Notes: generated by a model not told the origin, from the sequence alone. DNA of 64,000 bases from Sulfitobacter donghicola DSW-25 = KCTC 12864 = JCM 14565 (GCF_000622405.1 NZ_JASF01000005.1:2480001-2544000), one strand, 5' to 3'; counted from the stretch's first letter, positions 18,005 through 25,936 are shown. Program-made: numbers and translations.

Positions 18005-18550
18005 ATGTTTAAAGAAACAATGACAGCACTCGCAATTGTTGCCGGCCTTGTAGCCACAACCGCACAAGCACGCGATGGCGGCGAAGGCATGCAGGCGCGT
18101 TTTGCACAGATTGATGCCAATGGCGACGGTGAGATCTCGGCCGAAGAGCTACAAGCACAAGTGGCCGCACGTTTTGCAGCGGCTGATGCAAACAAAGACG
18201 GCGCCCTCACCGCGGATGAGATGATGGCCGCCCGCGAAGGCAAGCATAAAGAGCGCCTGCTAAAGCGTTTTGACAAGAACGGTGACGGCGCATTGAGCGG
18301 TGAAGAGCTGGATGAAATGTCAAAAGGCAAAGGCGGCAAAAAAGGCGACAAAAAAGGCGGCCGTGCGGCAAAACACTTTGAACGCATGGATGCTGACAAC
18401 AGCGGTGATCTGACCTTGGAAGAGATGCAAAGCCACCGCGATCCTGCTAAAATGTTTGAAAAACTGGATGCAGATAAAAGCGGCGGCTTGAGCGAGGAAG
18501 AATTCGCGAAAGCACGCGGCCACGGCAAACATAAAAAGAACCACAACTAA
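18005..18550 (+). CDS. Secreted EF-hand calcium-binding protein
   Basis: 181 residues with a signal peptide (MTALAIVAGLVATTAQA, cleavage after AQA). Five EF-hand loops can be read in order: DANGDGEISAEE, DANKDGALTADE, DKNGDGALSGEE, DADNSGDLTLEE and DADKSGGLSEEE. A lysine/glycine-rich linker (KGKGGKKGDKKGG) separates the third and fourth. GGAG at 17995-17998 lies six bases before ATG 18005; the frame is open further upstream, but the signal peptide fixes the start. It probably binds calcium or another divalent metal in the periplasm. Its position immediately before an ECF-sigma / metal-sensor trio suggests a common theme of metal or envelope stress. Confidence 0.88.
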   Translation: MFKETMTALAIVAGLVATTAQARDGGEGMQARFAQIDANGDGEISAEELQAQVAARFAAADANKDGALTADEMMAAREGKHKERLLKRFDKNGDGALSGEELDEMSKGKGGKKGDKKGGRAAKHFERMDADNSGDLTLEEMQSHRDPAKMFEKLDADKSGGLSEEEFAKARGHGKHKKNHN

Positions 18551-18573
18551 GATTGTTTGTTGTAATGAAAGGT

Positions 18574-18596
18574 GTTCGCCCCACAGCGGGGCGAAC
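18574..18596 (+). terminator. Hairpin after the EF-hand gene
   Basis: A perfect 9-base-pair stem GTTCGCCCC / GGGGCGAAC closes a 5-base loop. No T-run follows, so it may stop only part of transcription and allow read-through into the sigma factor gene at 18615. Confidence 0.6.
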
Positions 18597-18614
18597 ATAA
18601 ATTGGAAAGACCCT

Positions 18615-19208
18615 GTGAAAGACATGACCGAGCATACTGCCGCACGCGATGCGGATGCCGAATTGCTAGCGCGCTATGCTGCTGGTGATGACGCGGCTGC
18701 GCGATTGCTGTCTTCACGGCTTTCTCCGCGGGCCTATGCGCATGCTTACCGTGTTTTGGGTGATGCAGCCGAGGCCGAGGATGTGACCCAAGAGGCGCTG
18801 TTGCGCCTTTGGAAGCAGGCCCCGAAGTGGGATAGCGGACGGGCACAGGCGGCAACGTGGCTATACCGCGTGGTTGCAAACCTTTGTACGGATCGGTTGC
18901 GGGGGCGCAGAACCGAAACGTTGGACGAATTGGATGCGCCAGCTGATCCGGGGCCCAGCGCCGAGACGCAGCTGCAAAACATGGCCCGCCATGATGCCCT
19001 TCAAGCGGCATTGCTGCGGTTGCCAGAGCGGCAAAGACAAGCTGTGGTCTTGCGCCACATCGAAGGGTTGGCGAACCCTGAAATCGCCGAGATTTTGGAC
19101 GTAGGTGTTGAAGCCGTAGAAAGCTTGACCGCCCGCGGTAAACGGGCGTTAACAGCGGATATGGCTGCGCAACGCGAAGCATTGGGGTATAACGATGACA
19201 CAACCTGA
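18615..19208 (+). CDS. ECF-type RNA polymerase sigma factor
   Basis: 197 residues. Region 2 is visible at DAAEAEDVTQEALLRLWKQ, followed by the GRAQAATWLYRVVANLC core-binding/-10 recognition helix; region 4 lies at LPERQRQAVVLRHIEGLAN with the EIAEILDVGVEAVESL helix-turn-helix for the -35 element. The start is GTG 18615 with GGA nearby; an ATG at 18624 is an alternative. It overlaps the next small membrane protein by 14 bases. This order (sigma, short membrane protein, periplasmic sensor) resembles the CnrH-CnrY-CnrX type of metal-responsive system. Target promoters were not identified. Confidence 0.9.
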   Translation: MKDMTEHTAARDADAELLARYAAGDDAAARLLSSRLSPRAYAHAYRVLGDAAEAEDVTQEALLRLWKQAPKWDSGRAQAATWLYRVVANLCTDRLRGRRTETLDELDAPADPGPSAETQLQNMARHDALQAALLRLPERQRQAVVLRHIEGLANPEIAEILDVGVEAVESLTARGKRALTADMAAQREALGYNDDTT

Positions 19209-19527
19209 CAGCTTTGATCTAGAAGCGGCATTTGAAAATGCACGTGCCAACCCGCCTCAGATGTCTGATGCGCTAAGCGCACGGATCGTGGCGGACGCCG
19301 AAAGGCTCCAGCCCTCTGCGCCCCTATGGCAACGTTTGATCGCTGCGGTTGGCGGGCCTGCGGGTGTGGGCGGATTGGTGACTGCGACGGTCGCTGGTTT
19401 TTGGTTTGGCGTTGCCCCTCCGGGGGATCAAGTTGACCCTCTGGTCCTGTTTGGGGCTGTGGATACTGTTGTAGATGAAGACCTGACAGAGCTGATGGGC
19501 GTTGGCTGGTTTAGTGAGGAAGGATAA
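19195..19527 (+). CDS. Short single-span membrane protein, probable anti-sigma factor
   Basis: 110 residues: a polar cytoplasmic N-terminus of about 45 residues (FDLEAAFENARANPPQMSDA), one membrane helix (AGVGGLVTATVAGFWFGVA) and an acidic periplasmic tail. There is no zinc-binding HxxxCxxC, so it is not a ZAS-type anti-sigma; the size and topology recall CnrY/NccY anti-sigma factors. It overlaps the sigma gene by 14 bases and is followed four bases later by the periplasmic sensor, which strongly suggests it holds the sigma factor at the membrane. The role is inferred from position and topology, not from sequence similarity I can name. Confidence 0.65.
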   Translation: MTQPDSFDLEAAFENARANPPQMSDALSARIVADAERLQPSAPLWQRLIAAVGGPAGVGGLVTATVAGFWFGVAPPGDQVDPLVLFGAVDTVVDEDLTELMGVGWFSEEG

Positions 19528-19531
19528 GCAC

Positions 19532-19996
19532 ATGGCTGAAGGAATTAAAAAACGTCGCTGGATGCCTGTCATTCTTGGGCTGTCTCTGGCTGTGAACCTA
19601 GCTGTTGTTGCCTCGGTTTCTGGTGCGATGTTTCGCCATAAAGGCGGGCGCGCGGATGGTCCGAGGGTTTTGAAGGGGGGCGCGATCTATATGCAGGCGC
19701 TGCCCCATGAAATACGCCGCGACCTAAGAGCGGAATTGCGTGCAGGCCGACGTGGTGTCGGTTCTGATCCGGCACAAATGGTTGAGCTGTTGCGCAGCGA
19801 ACCCTTTGATGCAACGGCCGCCGCTGCGGTTTTTGAGCAAGAACATAGCGCAAGTTTGAAACGCCTTCAGACAGGCAGCCAAGCATGGTTGAAAGCCGTT
19901 GAAGACATGACCGTGCAAGAACGCAGCGCCTATGCGGATCAGCTGCAAGACCTTATCGAGCGGCGCGAAAAGCACAAAAAGAAGCCCAAAAGCTGA
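19532..19996 (+). CDS. Membrane-anchored periplasmic heavy-metal-sensor-like protein (CnrX/Metal_resist type)
   Basis: 154 residues: an N-terminal anchor (MPVILGLSLAVNLAVVASV) and a periplasmic, charged, helical domain ending in ERREKHKKKPKS. The domain (LPHEIRRDLRAELRAGRR, then a helix with FEQEHSASLKRLQTGSQAW) fits the Metal_resist/CpxP-like four-helix fold used by CnrX and ZraP. A ribosome site (GGAAGGA) precedes ATG 19532. As the third gene of the sigma operon it probably senses a metal or a misfolded-envelope signal and relays it to the anti-sigma. The metal ligands cannot be assigned. Confidence 0.72.
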   Translation: MAEGIKKRRWMPVILGLSLAVNLAVVASVSGAMFRHKGGRADGPRVLKGGAIYMQALPHEIRRDLRAELRAGRRGVGSDPAQMVELLRSEPFDATAAAAVFEQEHSASLKRLQTGSQAWLKAVEDMTVQERSAYADQLQDLIERREKHKKKPKS

Positions 19997-19999
19997 AGC

Positions 20000-20074
20000 T
20001 GCCCCGCGCGGGGCAATTTGATCTGAAGATGGCGAAACGCCCTGTCGGCTTGATTAAGCGGCAGGGCGTTTTTC
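20000..20074. terminator. Terminator pair between convergent genes
   Basis: A 16-base palindrome (20000-20015, TGCCCCGC/GCGGGGCA) is followed by AATTTG. A second hairpin, AAACGCCCTG (20035-20044) with CAGGGCGTTT (20062-20071), ends in a run of five T and so is a good terminator for the plus-strand sigma operon. Its right arm lies inside the last codons of the convergent diguanylate cyclase gene. Confidence 0.7.
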
Positions 20075-21469
20075 TGAGCGGTGCAATGAAATACAATTTC
20101 GGCCACGCGTTTTGGCGCGGTAGAGTTCTTTATCTGCTAAATCAAGGAGCCACTGGGACGTATCAGCCGAGGTTCCAAGCGGCTGTTTTGAAGGTTCTAA
20201 AACTGCGACACCCAGACTGATTGTAATATGAATAGGGTCGCCATTCGCCGGAACTTGGAACGGTTGTTCTGCGATCTCGCGGCAGATTTTTCCGGCAATA
20301 TGTTCGGCAGTGGCAATATCGGTTGCAGGCATCACGATCAAGAATTCTTCGCCCCCCAGACGGGCGATGACATCTAGTTTGCGTGCAGCACGGCGCAATC
20401 TGTGGGCCGTTTCGACCAGCACAGCATCGCCCGAGGCATGCCCATAGGCATCATTGATATGTTTGAAGTGGTCCAAATCAGCAATAATCGCCACAAGAGG
20501 CAGACCCGTTGACCAACTGGCTTCGATTTGGGTCTCCAAATAGGGCATGGCATAACGGCGGTTATAAAGGCCGGTCAGGGGATCATTCACCACCTCACGC
20601 AGGCCTGTTCTCACACTTTGTAGTACTTTGGCGACTTGCTGTTTTCTCTTGAGCAGGACCTGAACGCGATGAGCAAGTTCATCTGCCGCAAAGCCTGTGG
20701 TCATTATATCGTCCGCCCCCATATCCAATGCCGACGTTGCGACAAACGGATCGGGGGTATCTTGAACCACAAGAATCGCGATTTCGCGTGTTCTGGGGCT
20801 GGTCCGGATCACGGGGATCAAGCGAAGGTATTCTTCCTGCTGGCTTTGCTTTTTAGGAAGCGAAAGGACAATTGCGTCAGGCAAAGCCCCTGTGTGAAGC
20901 CCTGCGAGCGCATCCTTTAGCTGGGATACCGTGAAATTCCCCCGCAGTTTTGGAATCGTTTGACGCACCCACCCTTTCAGCGGGGCAGGGTCTACGCCAA
21001 CAAAGGAAATCTTTGCAGGGCGGACAAATTGGGCAGGGGCCTCCGCCAATCCGAGGGCGCAACTGGTTTCATCACGGATTTGCCATTCGGCCAATTCATT
21101 ATGCAGTCGAATCATATTTCGAACGCGGCCAAGCAGCAGCATTTCATTTAAGGGCCTGTACATGACATCCGTCGCGCCCGCGCGCAGAATCTCAAGGCGG
21201 GAAAGAGAATCGGTATTGGTGCCAATCGCAAGAACGGGCAGGGCAGCTGTACGTTGATCGTTGCGCAATTGTTGGCAAAGGTCTGCGATGGATCCATCCG
21301 GCAGAGATGTTGCGGTAACGATCAGGTCGGGCACGTCATCACGGATAACGGCAAAAGCCTCTGCAATCGTGCTTGCCTGCAGGACACGATAAAAGGAAGC
21401 CGCGAGTTTAACCTTTAACACAATTCGGTTTGTTGATGTTCCGTCAAGGATGAGGATTTTACCATGCAT
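20054..21469 (-). CDS. PleD-like diguanylate cyclase with two degenerate receiver domains
   Basis: 471 residues: receiver-like domain 1 (1-120), receiver-like domain 2 (about 150-275) and a GGDEF domain (about 300-460). The cyclase part looks active: LARLGGEEF-type signature (RLGGEEF), DLDHFKHIND and the inhibitory RxxD site (RKLD) five residues before it. The receivers do not: at the PleD positions, D10 is G, the phospho-acceptor D53 is A (LIVTATSLPDG), and K105 is R (YRPLN); domain 2 also has serine where the aspartate should be (AIVLSLPKK). The protein is therefore PleD-like in plan but unlikely to be switched by phosphorylation. It diverges from the DUF3572 gene. Confidence 0.92.
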   Translation of the reverse strand: MHGKILILDGTSTNRIVLKVKLAASFYRVLQASTIAEAFAVIRDDVPDLIVTATSLPDGSIADLCQQLRNDQRTAALPVLAIGTNTDSLSRLEILRAGATDVMYRPLNEMLLLGRVRNMIRLHNELAEWQIRDETSCALGLAEAPAQFVRPAKISFVGVDPAPLKGWVRQTIPKLRGNFTVSQLKDALAGLHTGALPDAIVLSLPKKQSQQEEYLRLIPVIRTSPRTREIAILVVQDTPDPFVATSALDMGADDIMTTGFAADELAHRVQVLLKRKQQVAKVLQSVRTGLREVVNDPLTGLYNRRYAMPYLETQIEASWSTGLPLVAIIADLDHFKHINDAYGHASGDAVLVETAHRLRRAARKLDVIARLGGEEFLIVMPATDIATAEHIAGKICREIAEQPFQVPANGDPIHITISLGVAVLEPSKQPLGTSADTSQWLLDLADKELYRAKTRGRNCISLHRSEKRPAA

Positions 21470-21566
21470 AATTGCTTCTTCCTCATACAGGTTGCTTGAA
21501 TGGCTTTAGTTTTCTGTTCAATTGGTTAACAAAGCATTTAGATTTTGAACGAGAGAGACTGAAACA

Positions 21567-21851
21567 ATGACTAATACGCGGAATGCCGCCGAAACGATCG
21601 CGTTGCAGTCTCTTGCATGGCTTGTGGGCAACGAAGAACTGCTGGGCGTTTTCATGGGGACAACCGGTGCGTCACAAGAGGATATGTTAACTGCGGCCCA
21701 TGACCCTGAGTTTTTGGGATCAATGTTAGATTTCATCTTAATGGATGATAATTGGGTGATCGAATGCTGTGATGCAAATAAGCTTCCCTATGAAAAGCTA
21801 TATGAAGCGCGTCAAAGCCTGCCAGGTGGAGGAAATGTACATTGGACCTGA
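21567..21851 (+). CDS. DUF3572 family protein
   Basis: 94 residues matching the small alphaproteobacterial DUF3572 family (ETIALQSLAWLVGNEELLG ... FLGSMLDFILMDDNWVIEC). It is all-helical with no motif for catalysis. It diverges from the PleD-like gene with about 97 bases between, and its end overlaps the HAD phosphatase gene by 10 bases, an arrangement I associate with Rhodobacterales genomes. Function is unknown. Confidence 0.85.
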   Translation: MTNTRNAAETIALQSLAWLVGNEELLGVFMGTTGASQEDMLTAAHDPEFLGSMLDFILMDDNWVIECCDANKLPYEKLYEARQSLPGGGNVHWT

Positions 21852-22555
21852 TTAACGAAGATCTTCCTGTCAAAGGGCTGTGCTTTGATAAAGACGGCAC
21901 TTTGTTCGATTTCGCCGCGACTTGGGAGGCTTGGGCCGCTGCATTTTTGGATCGTGTTAGCAAAGGGGATCGCGAACGTGCACAAAGGTTAGGCGCGGCG
22001 ATTGGCTATGATACGGCCAAGGGAAAGTTTGCCAAAGACAGCATCGTCATCGCGGGGACACCAAACGAAGTTGCCACCGCCCTTGCGCCGCAATTTCCTG
22101 ATCAGCCGATTTCGGAAGTGGTGAAAATGCTGAACGAAGAAGCTGGCCGTGCCCCCCAAAAGGAAGCCGTCCCGTTGGTGCCATTGCTAAACGCATTCCG
22201 AAACAACGGGCTATTCTTGGGGGTGGCGACAAATGATGCCGAGGCCCCAGCGCGTGCGCATTTGGCGGCGGCTGGTGTTACTGATTTGTTTGATTTTATC
22301 GCTGGATACGACAGTGGATATGGCGGAAAACCGGCAGCTGGCCAGCTTTTGGCATTTGCGGATCACGTAAAGCTAAAGCCGTCCCAGATTGCTATGGTTG
22401 GTGATAGCACCCATGATTTACACGCAGGGCGCGCGGCAGGGATGCGCACGGTTGCGGTCCTGACGGGCACTGCTGGCGCACAGGAACTGGCTCCATTTGC
22501 GGATGTTGTTTTGGACGATATCGGCGGCATTCCAGAGTGGTTGGCGACCTTGTAA
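21842..22555 (+). CDS. HAD superfamily phosphatase, phosphoglycolate phosphatase-like
   Basis: 237 residues. HAD motif I is CFDKDGTLFDF (nucleophile and acid/base aspartates), motif II is GVATNDAE, the motif III lysine is in GYGGKPAAGQ, and motif IV is AMVGDSTHDLHAG. The start is a TTG at 21842 with GGAGG at 21828-21832; no in-frame ATG fits. It overlaps the DUF3572 gene, implying coupling. Substrate could be phosphoglycolate or another small phosphate ester. Confidence 0.88.
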   Translation: MDLINEDLPVKGLCFDKDGTLFDFAATWEAWAAAFLDRVSKGDRERAQRLGAAIGYDTAKGKFAKDSIVIAGTPNEVATALAPQFPDQPISEVVKMLNEEAGRAPQKEAVPLVPLLNAFRNNGLFLGVATNDAEAPARAHLAAAGVTDLFDFIAGYDSGYGGKPAAGQLLAFADHVKLKPSQIAMVGDSTHDLHAGRAAGMRTVAVLTGTAGAQELAPFADVVLDDIGGIPEWLATL

Positions 22556-22655
22556 GTCCCTTTGGGTGCTGAAAACGACAATTTCTGTCGCAAATGGATG
22601 GGCCAGTGGGCGCGGGCTGCGGCCTCTTGGGGGGGTAACCGCAAGGAGAGCCCCC

Positions 22656-24215
22656 ATGACAGATACGCCCAAACGTAGAACCCGTGGCGGTGGCCGCGCT
22701 GGTGCTAAGTCCCGCCGAGGCAGCTCGGTCATCGAGCAGATGCCGTGGAACCCTCCGGTTAATATCGATCGCCCGACAGAGCCGCTTGGCCCCGAAGGGG
22801 TAGAGGCGGTGCATGACGGCGCGATGCGTATTCTGGAAGAAATCGGGATCGAGATCCTGAACCCCGAGGCGTTAGAGATTTTCCGCAAGATTGGTTGCAC
22901 GATAGACGGTGAAAACGTGCGCATGGGGCGGGATATGGTCATGGAGTATGTCGCCATGGCCCCGTCCGAATTTACGATCACGCCGCGCAATCCGGATCGA
23001 AAAATCACGGTGGGCGGTAAGAACCTGCTGTTTGGCAATGTTTCCTCGCCTCCGAATTACTGGGATATGGCGCTGGGCCGCAAAGTGCCGGGAACGCGGG
23101 CGATGTGCCGCGATCTGCTAAAACTCACCCAGTATTTCAACTGTATCCACTTTGCGGGCGGCTATCCGGTGGAACCTGTCGATATCCATGCCTCGGTTCG
23201 CCACCTTGATGTTCTGTATGACAAGCTGACGCTAACGGATAAGGCGATGCACGCCTATTCGCTGGGCAAAGAGCGGGTCGAAGATGTGATGGAGATGGTT
23301 CGTATTTCAGGCGGCTGGACGGATGACGAATTCGAAGACAGCCCAAAGATGTACACAAATATTAATTCAACTTCGCCGTTAAAGCACGATTTTCCCATGC
23401 TGGATGGGTGGATGCGGATCGCGCGGCGCAATCAAGGGCTGGTTGTGACCCCATTTACATTGGCGGGGGCGATGGCGCCGGTGACGATGTCGGGGGCTGT
23501 TGCGCAATCGCTGGCTGAGGCTTTGATTGCCGTTGTATTGGCCCAAGTTGTGCGGCCAGGGGCCAGTGTGGCCATCGGGACGTTTACGTCGAATGTGGAT
23601 ATGAAAACGGGCGCCCCTGCGTTTGGTACACCTGAATATATGCGCGCCACGCAAATGACGGGGCAGTTGTGCCGCTTTTACGGTCTGCCTATGCGTTCAT
23701 CTGGTGTTTGTGCTGCGAATGTCCCTGACGGGCAGGCGATGTGGGAGACGTCAAACAGCCTGTGGGCGGCGGTCCAATCGGGCACGAATATGGTTTATCA
23801 CGCTGCTGGATGGTTAGAGGGCGGGCTGATCGCCAGCCCTGAGAAATTCATCATGGATTGTGAGATATTGCAGCAAATCCAGCGGTATATGGAGCCCGAG
23901 ATTTGCGCCACTGGCCCCGATGAAATTGCGCTGGATGCGATTAAATCTGTCGGTAATCAGGGGCACTTCTTTGGGATCGAGCACACGCAGGATCGCTATA
24001 CCACAGCCTTTTACCAACCTTTCCTAAGCGATTGGACCAATTATGAAGGATGGGAAGTTGCTGGTGGGATTTGGACGCAAGAACGTGCGCACCACATGTT
24101 CAAAGAGATTGTTGGCAGTTTTGAAGCCCCGCCACTGGATATCGCAATCCGCGATGAGCTGGCCGAATTCGTTAAGCGACGTAAAGCGGAAGGCGGCGCG
24201 CCTACCGACTTTTAA
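22656..24215 (+). CDS. MttB superfamily (trimethylamine methyltransferase-like) protein, non-pyrrolysine
   Basis: 519 residues. It matches the TIM-barrel MttB superfamily that moves a methyl group from a quaternary amine to a corrinoid protein (ILEEIGIEILNPEALEIF near the start; FAGGYPVEPVDIHASVRHLD; GIEHTQDRYTTAFYQP near the end). There is no in-frame amber codon, so it belongs with the pyrrolysine-free members (glycine betaine, proline betaine or carnitine methyltransferases). An arginine/glycine-rich N-terminal extension (RRTRGGGRAGAKSRRG) is present. AAGGAG lies upstream of ATG 22656. No corrinoid-binding protein or reactivase gene is seen in the window, so its acceptor, if any, is encoded elsewhere. 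The supply of glycine betaine from the carnitine genes makes a betaine substrate plausible. Confidence 0.85.
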   Translation: MTDTPKRRTRGGGRAGAKSRRGSSVIEQMPWNPPVNIDRPTEPLGPEGVEAVHDGAMRILEEIGIEILNPEALEIFRKIGCTIDGENVRMGRDMVMEYVAMAPSEFTITPRNPDRKITVGGKNLLFGNVSSPPNYWDMALGRKVPGTRAMCRDLLKLTQYFNCIHFAGGYPVEPVDIHASVRHLDVLYDKLTLTDKAMHAYSLGKERVEDVMEMVRISGGWTDDEFEDSPKMYTNINSTSPLKHDFPMLDGWMRIARRNQGLVVTPFTLAGAMAPVTMSGAVAQSLAEALIAVVLAQVVRPGASVAIGTFTSNVDMKTGAPAFGTPEYMRATQMTGQLCRFYGLPMRSSGVCAANVPDGQAMWETSNSLWAAVQSGTNMVYHAAGWLEGGLIASPEKFIMDCEILQQIQRYMEPEICATGPDEIALDAIKSVGNQGHFFGIEHTQDRYTTAFYQPFLSDWTNYEGWEVAGGIWTQERAHHMFKEIVGSFEAPPLDIAIRDELAEFVKRRKAEGGAPTDF

Positions 24216-24300
24216 TCCTATTTTCGGAAAATGCGCGGTTTAGCTTCTTGTTAATGCCTTCCCACCATCAAGAACTGTGAGGGCAGAGAAAGAGGCAAAA

Positions 24301-24888
24301 ATGCACGGGCTGATAAACCGTAGTTTTCAGAATTTTATTAGTGACGTCTATGGCTCCGAAGCATGGCTTCGGGTTGCGGCGCTTGCTGGCGTTTCCCCGC
24401 CCGAGTTCGAAGCGATGCTGTCTTATGATGATGTCATTACATCCGATCTGCTGAAAGCCATGAGCAGCGTCCTGCGGCGCCCCAGTGGTGATGTAATGGA
24501 GGATATTGGGGCCTATCTGGTTTCTCATCCCAATACTGAAGCGATCCGCCGATTGCTGCGCTTTGGGGGCACTACCTTTGAGGAATTTCTGCACTCTCTT
24601 GATGATTTGCCTGATCGGGCAAGGATGGCCGTTGCTGAGCTGTGCCTGCCCGCGATTGAGCTGCACGCCCATAGTAAAGGGAACTATAGCCTGATTTGCG
24701 ATAGCCCCATGGAAGGTTTCGGGCATTTCATGATGGGTGTTTTGCGGGTTATGGCTGATGATTATGGGGCCTTGGCGTTGTTAGACCTCGAAGAGCGCAC
24801 ACAAGGGCGTGAAACGGTTCGCATCCAACTGGTTGCAACGGATTTTGCAGATGGGCGATCCTTTGAGTTGGGTGCGGGGGCCAGATGA
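24301..24888 (+). CDS. H-NOX-like (haem NO-binding fold) protein lacking the canonical haem ligand
   Basis: 195 residues, aligned along its whole length with the H-NOX/HNOB domain: MHGLINRSFQNFISDVYG at the start corresponds to MYGFVNHALE... of soluble guanylate cyclase beta. In the segment FLHSLDDLPDRARMA the residue at position 104 is proline where H-NOX proteins have the proximal haem histidine (102-105 in known members), and the YxSxR haem-propionate motif is not recognisable (region reads LICDSPMEGFG). A histidine at 98 is nearby but out of register. It may bind haem differently, another ligand, or none. The stop overlaps the start of the HNOBA-GGDEF gene (ATGA), so the two are made together and probably interact. 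Confidence 0.82.
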   Translation: MHGLINRSFQNFISDVYGSEAWLRVAALAGVSPPEFEAMLSYDDVITSDLLKAMSSVLRRPSGDVMEDIGAYLVSHPNTEAIRRLLRFGGTTFEEFLHSLDDLPDRARMAVAELCLPAIELHAHSKGNYSLICDSPMEGFGHFMMGVLRVMADDYGALALLDLEERTQGRETVRIQLVATDFADGRSFELGAGAR

Positions 24889-25901
24889 CAATGCATGCAG
24901 GAAATGATGTATTGGACGTTTTATGCCCCATGCATTTGGTGTTGGACCCAACAGGGGTGATCCGCCACGTTGGCCCAACCACGCAAAAGCTACGCCCTGA
25001 TGAACCCCTGCTGGGGGCGGGGTTTTGGGATGTGTTTCAGGTGATGCGCCCCCGTGGCATTACCACGCAACAGCAGCTTTGGGATGTGCAGGGGGTCAAG
25101 CTGCACCTTGAAATGAAAGGTGCGCCGCGTGCCAAGCTCAAAGGGATTTTGGTCAGGCTTGCTGATGGTTCCGCGATTATGAATTTGTCTTTCGGGATTT
25201 CGATCTTGGATGGTGTGCGCGATTACGCGCTGACCAACGCAGATTTCGCCGCAACGGATCTGGCCATTGAAATGTTATATCTGGTCGAGGCGAAATCAGC
25301 CGCGATGGAGGCTTCGCGCAAGCTGAACATGCGTTTGCAAGACGCGCGTGAAGCCGCCGAGGAAAAGGCGTTTACGGATACGTTGACAGGGCTGAAAAAC
25401 CGCCGCGCGCTGGATCAATCTCTTGAGACGTTGTTGGCGGCGAACAAGGCTTTTGCCGTTATGCACATTGATTTGGATTACTTCAAAGCCGTGAATGATA
25501 CCTTGGGGCATGCTGCTGGGGATCATGTGCTTCAGGTCGTATCAAAAGCGATGCTGGAAGAGACCCGAAAAGGGGACATTGTTGCGCGGGTTGGCGGCGA
25601 TGAATTTACCGTCATCTTGCCCGAGGTCCGCGATATCACGATTCTCGAGCGGATCGGCCAAAGGATCATCCAGCGGATGGAGGAGCCGATACCTTTCAAC
25701 GGTGAGATTTGCCAGATTTCGGCCAGCATCGGCACGGTTTGGATCCAAAACAGCCACAACGCCACCCGTGACGCGGTGCTGGAGGATGCAGATATCGCGC
25801 TTTATGCCTCAAAGAATAAAGGGCGTGCGTGTCAAACCTTCTACACGCCTGACATGCGCAATGCAGTGAATGCGACGATCCCGCCTGTTGGGCGCGCGTA
25901 G
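24885..25901 (+). CDS. HNOBA (PAS-like) domain - coiled coil - GGDEF diguanylate cyclase
   Basis: 338 residues. Residues about 8-125 resemble the HNOBA domain of soluble guanylate cyclases (CPMHLVLDPTGVIRHVG; VFQVMRPRGI; LKGILVRLADGSAIMNLSF). A helix predicted to be coiled coil follows (about 130-165: EAKSAAMEASRKLNMRLQ), then a GGDEF domain (DTLTGLKNRRALD; HIDLDYFKAVND; GGDEF at 237-241) with the inhibitory RxxD at 228-231. It should make c-di-GMP. Together with the overlapping H-NOX-like gene it repeats, in two proteins, the order sensor / HNOBA / coiled coil / cyclase of animal guanylate cyclase, with GGDEF replacing the class III cyclase. Confidence 0.85.
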   Translation: MTMHAGNDVLDVLCPMHLVLDPTGVIRHVGPTTQKLRPDEPLLGAGFWDVFQVMRPRGITTQQQLWDVQGVKLHLEMKGAPRAKLKGILVRLADGSAIMNLSFGISILDGVRDYALTNADFAATDLAIEMLYLVEAKSAAMEASRKLNMRLQDAREAAEEKAFTDTLTGLKNRRALDQSLETLLAANKAFAVMHIDLDYFKAVNDTLGHAAGDHVLQVVSKAMLEETRKGDIVARVGGDEFTVILPEVRDITILERIGQRIIQRMEEPIPFNGEICQISASIGTVWIQNSHNATRDAVLEDADIALYASKNKGRACQTFYTPDMRNAVNATIPPVGRA

Positions 25902-25915
25902 CGTCCATAATTTTT

Positions 25916-25936
25916 ATTGTGTACAATTTGTATAAT
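25916..25936 (+). promoter_or_regulatory. Candidate promoter and operator for the GntR gene
   Basis: ATTGT and ACAAT form a perfect inverted repeat separated by GT (25916-25927), directly followed by a consensus -10 element TATAAT at 25931-25936. A TGGTAACCA near-palindrome lies just downstream (25938-25946). The -35 region is weak. An operator touching the -10 box fits autorepression by the GntR-family product that starts at 25977. Confidence 0.45.

Noticed and set aside
22656..24215. Pyrrolysine-encoding amber codon in the MttB-like gene
   Set aside because: No in-frame TAG occurs before the normal stop.
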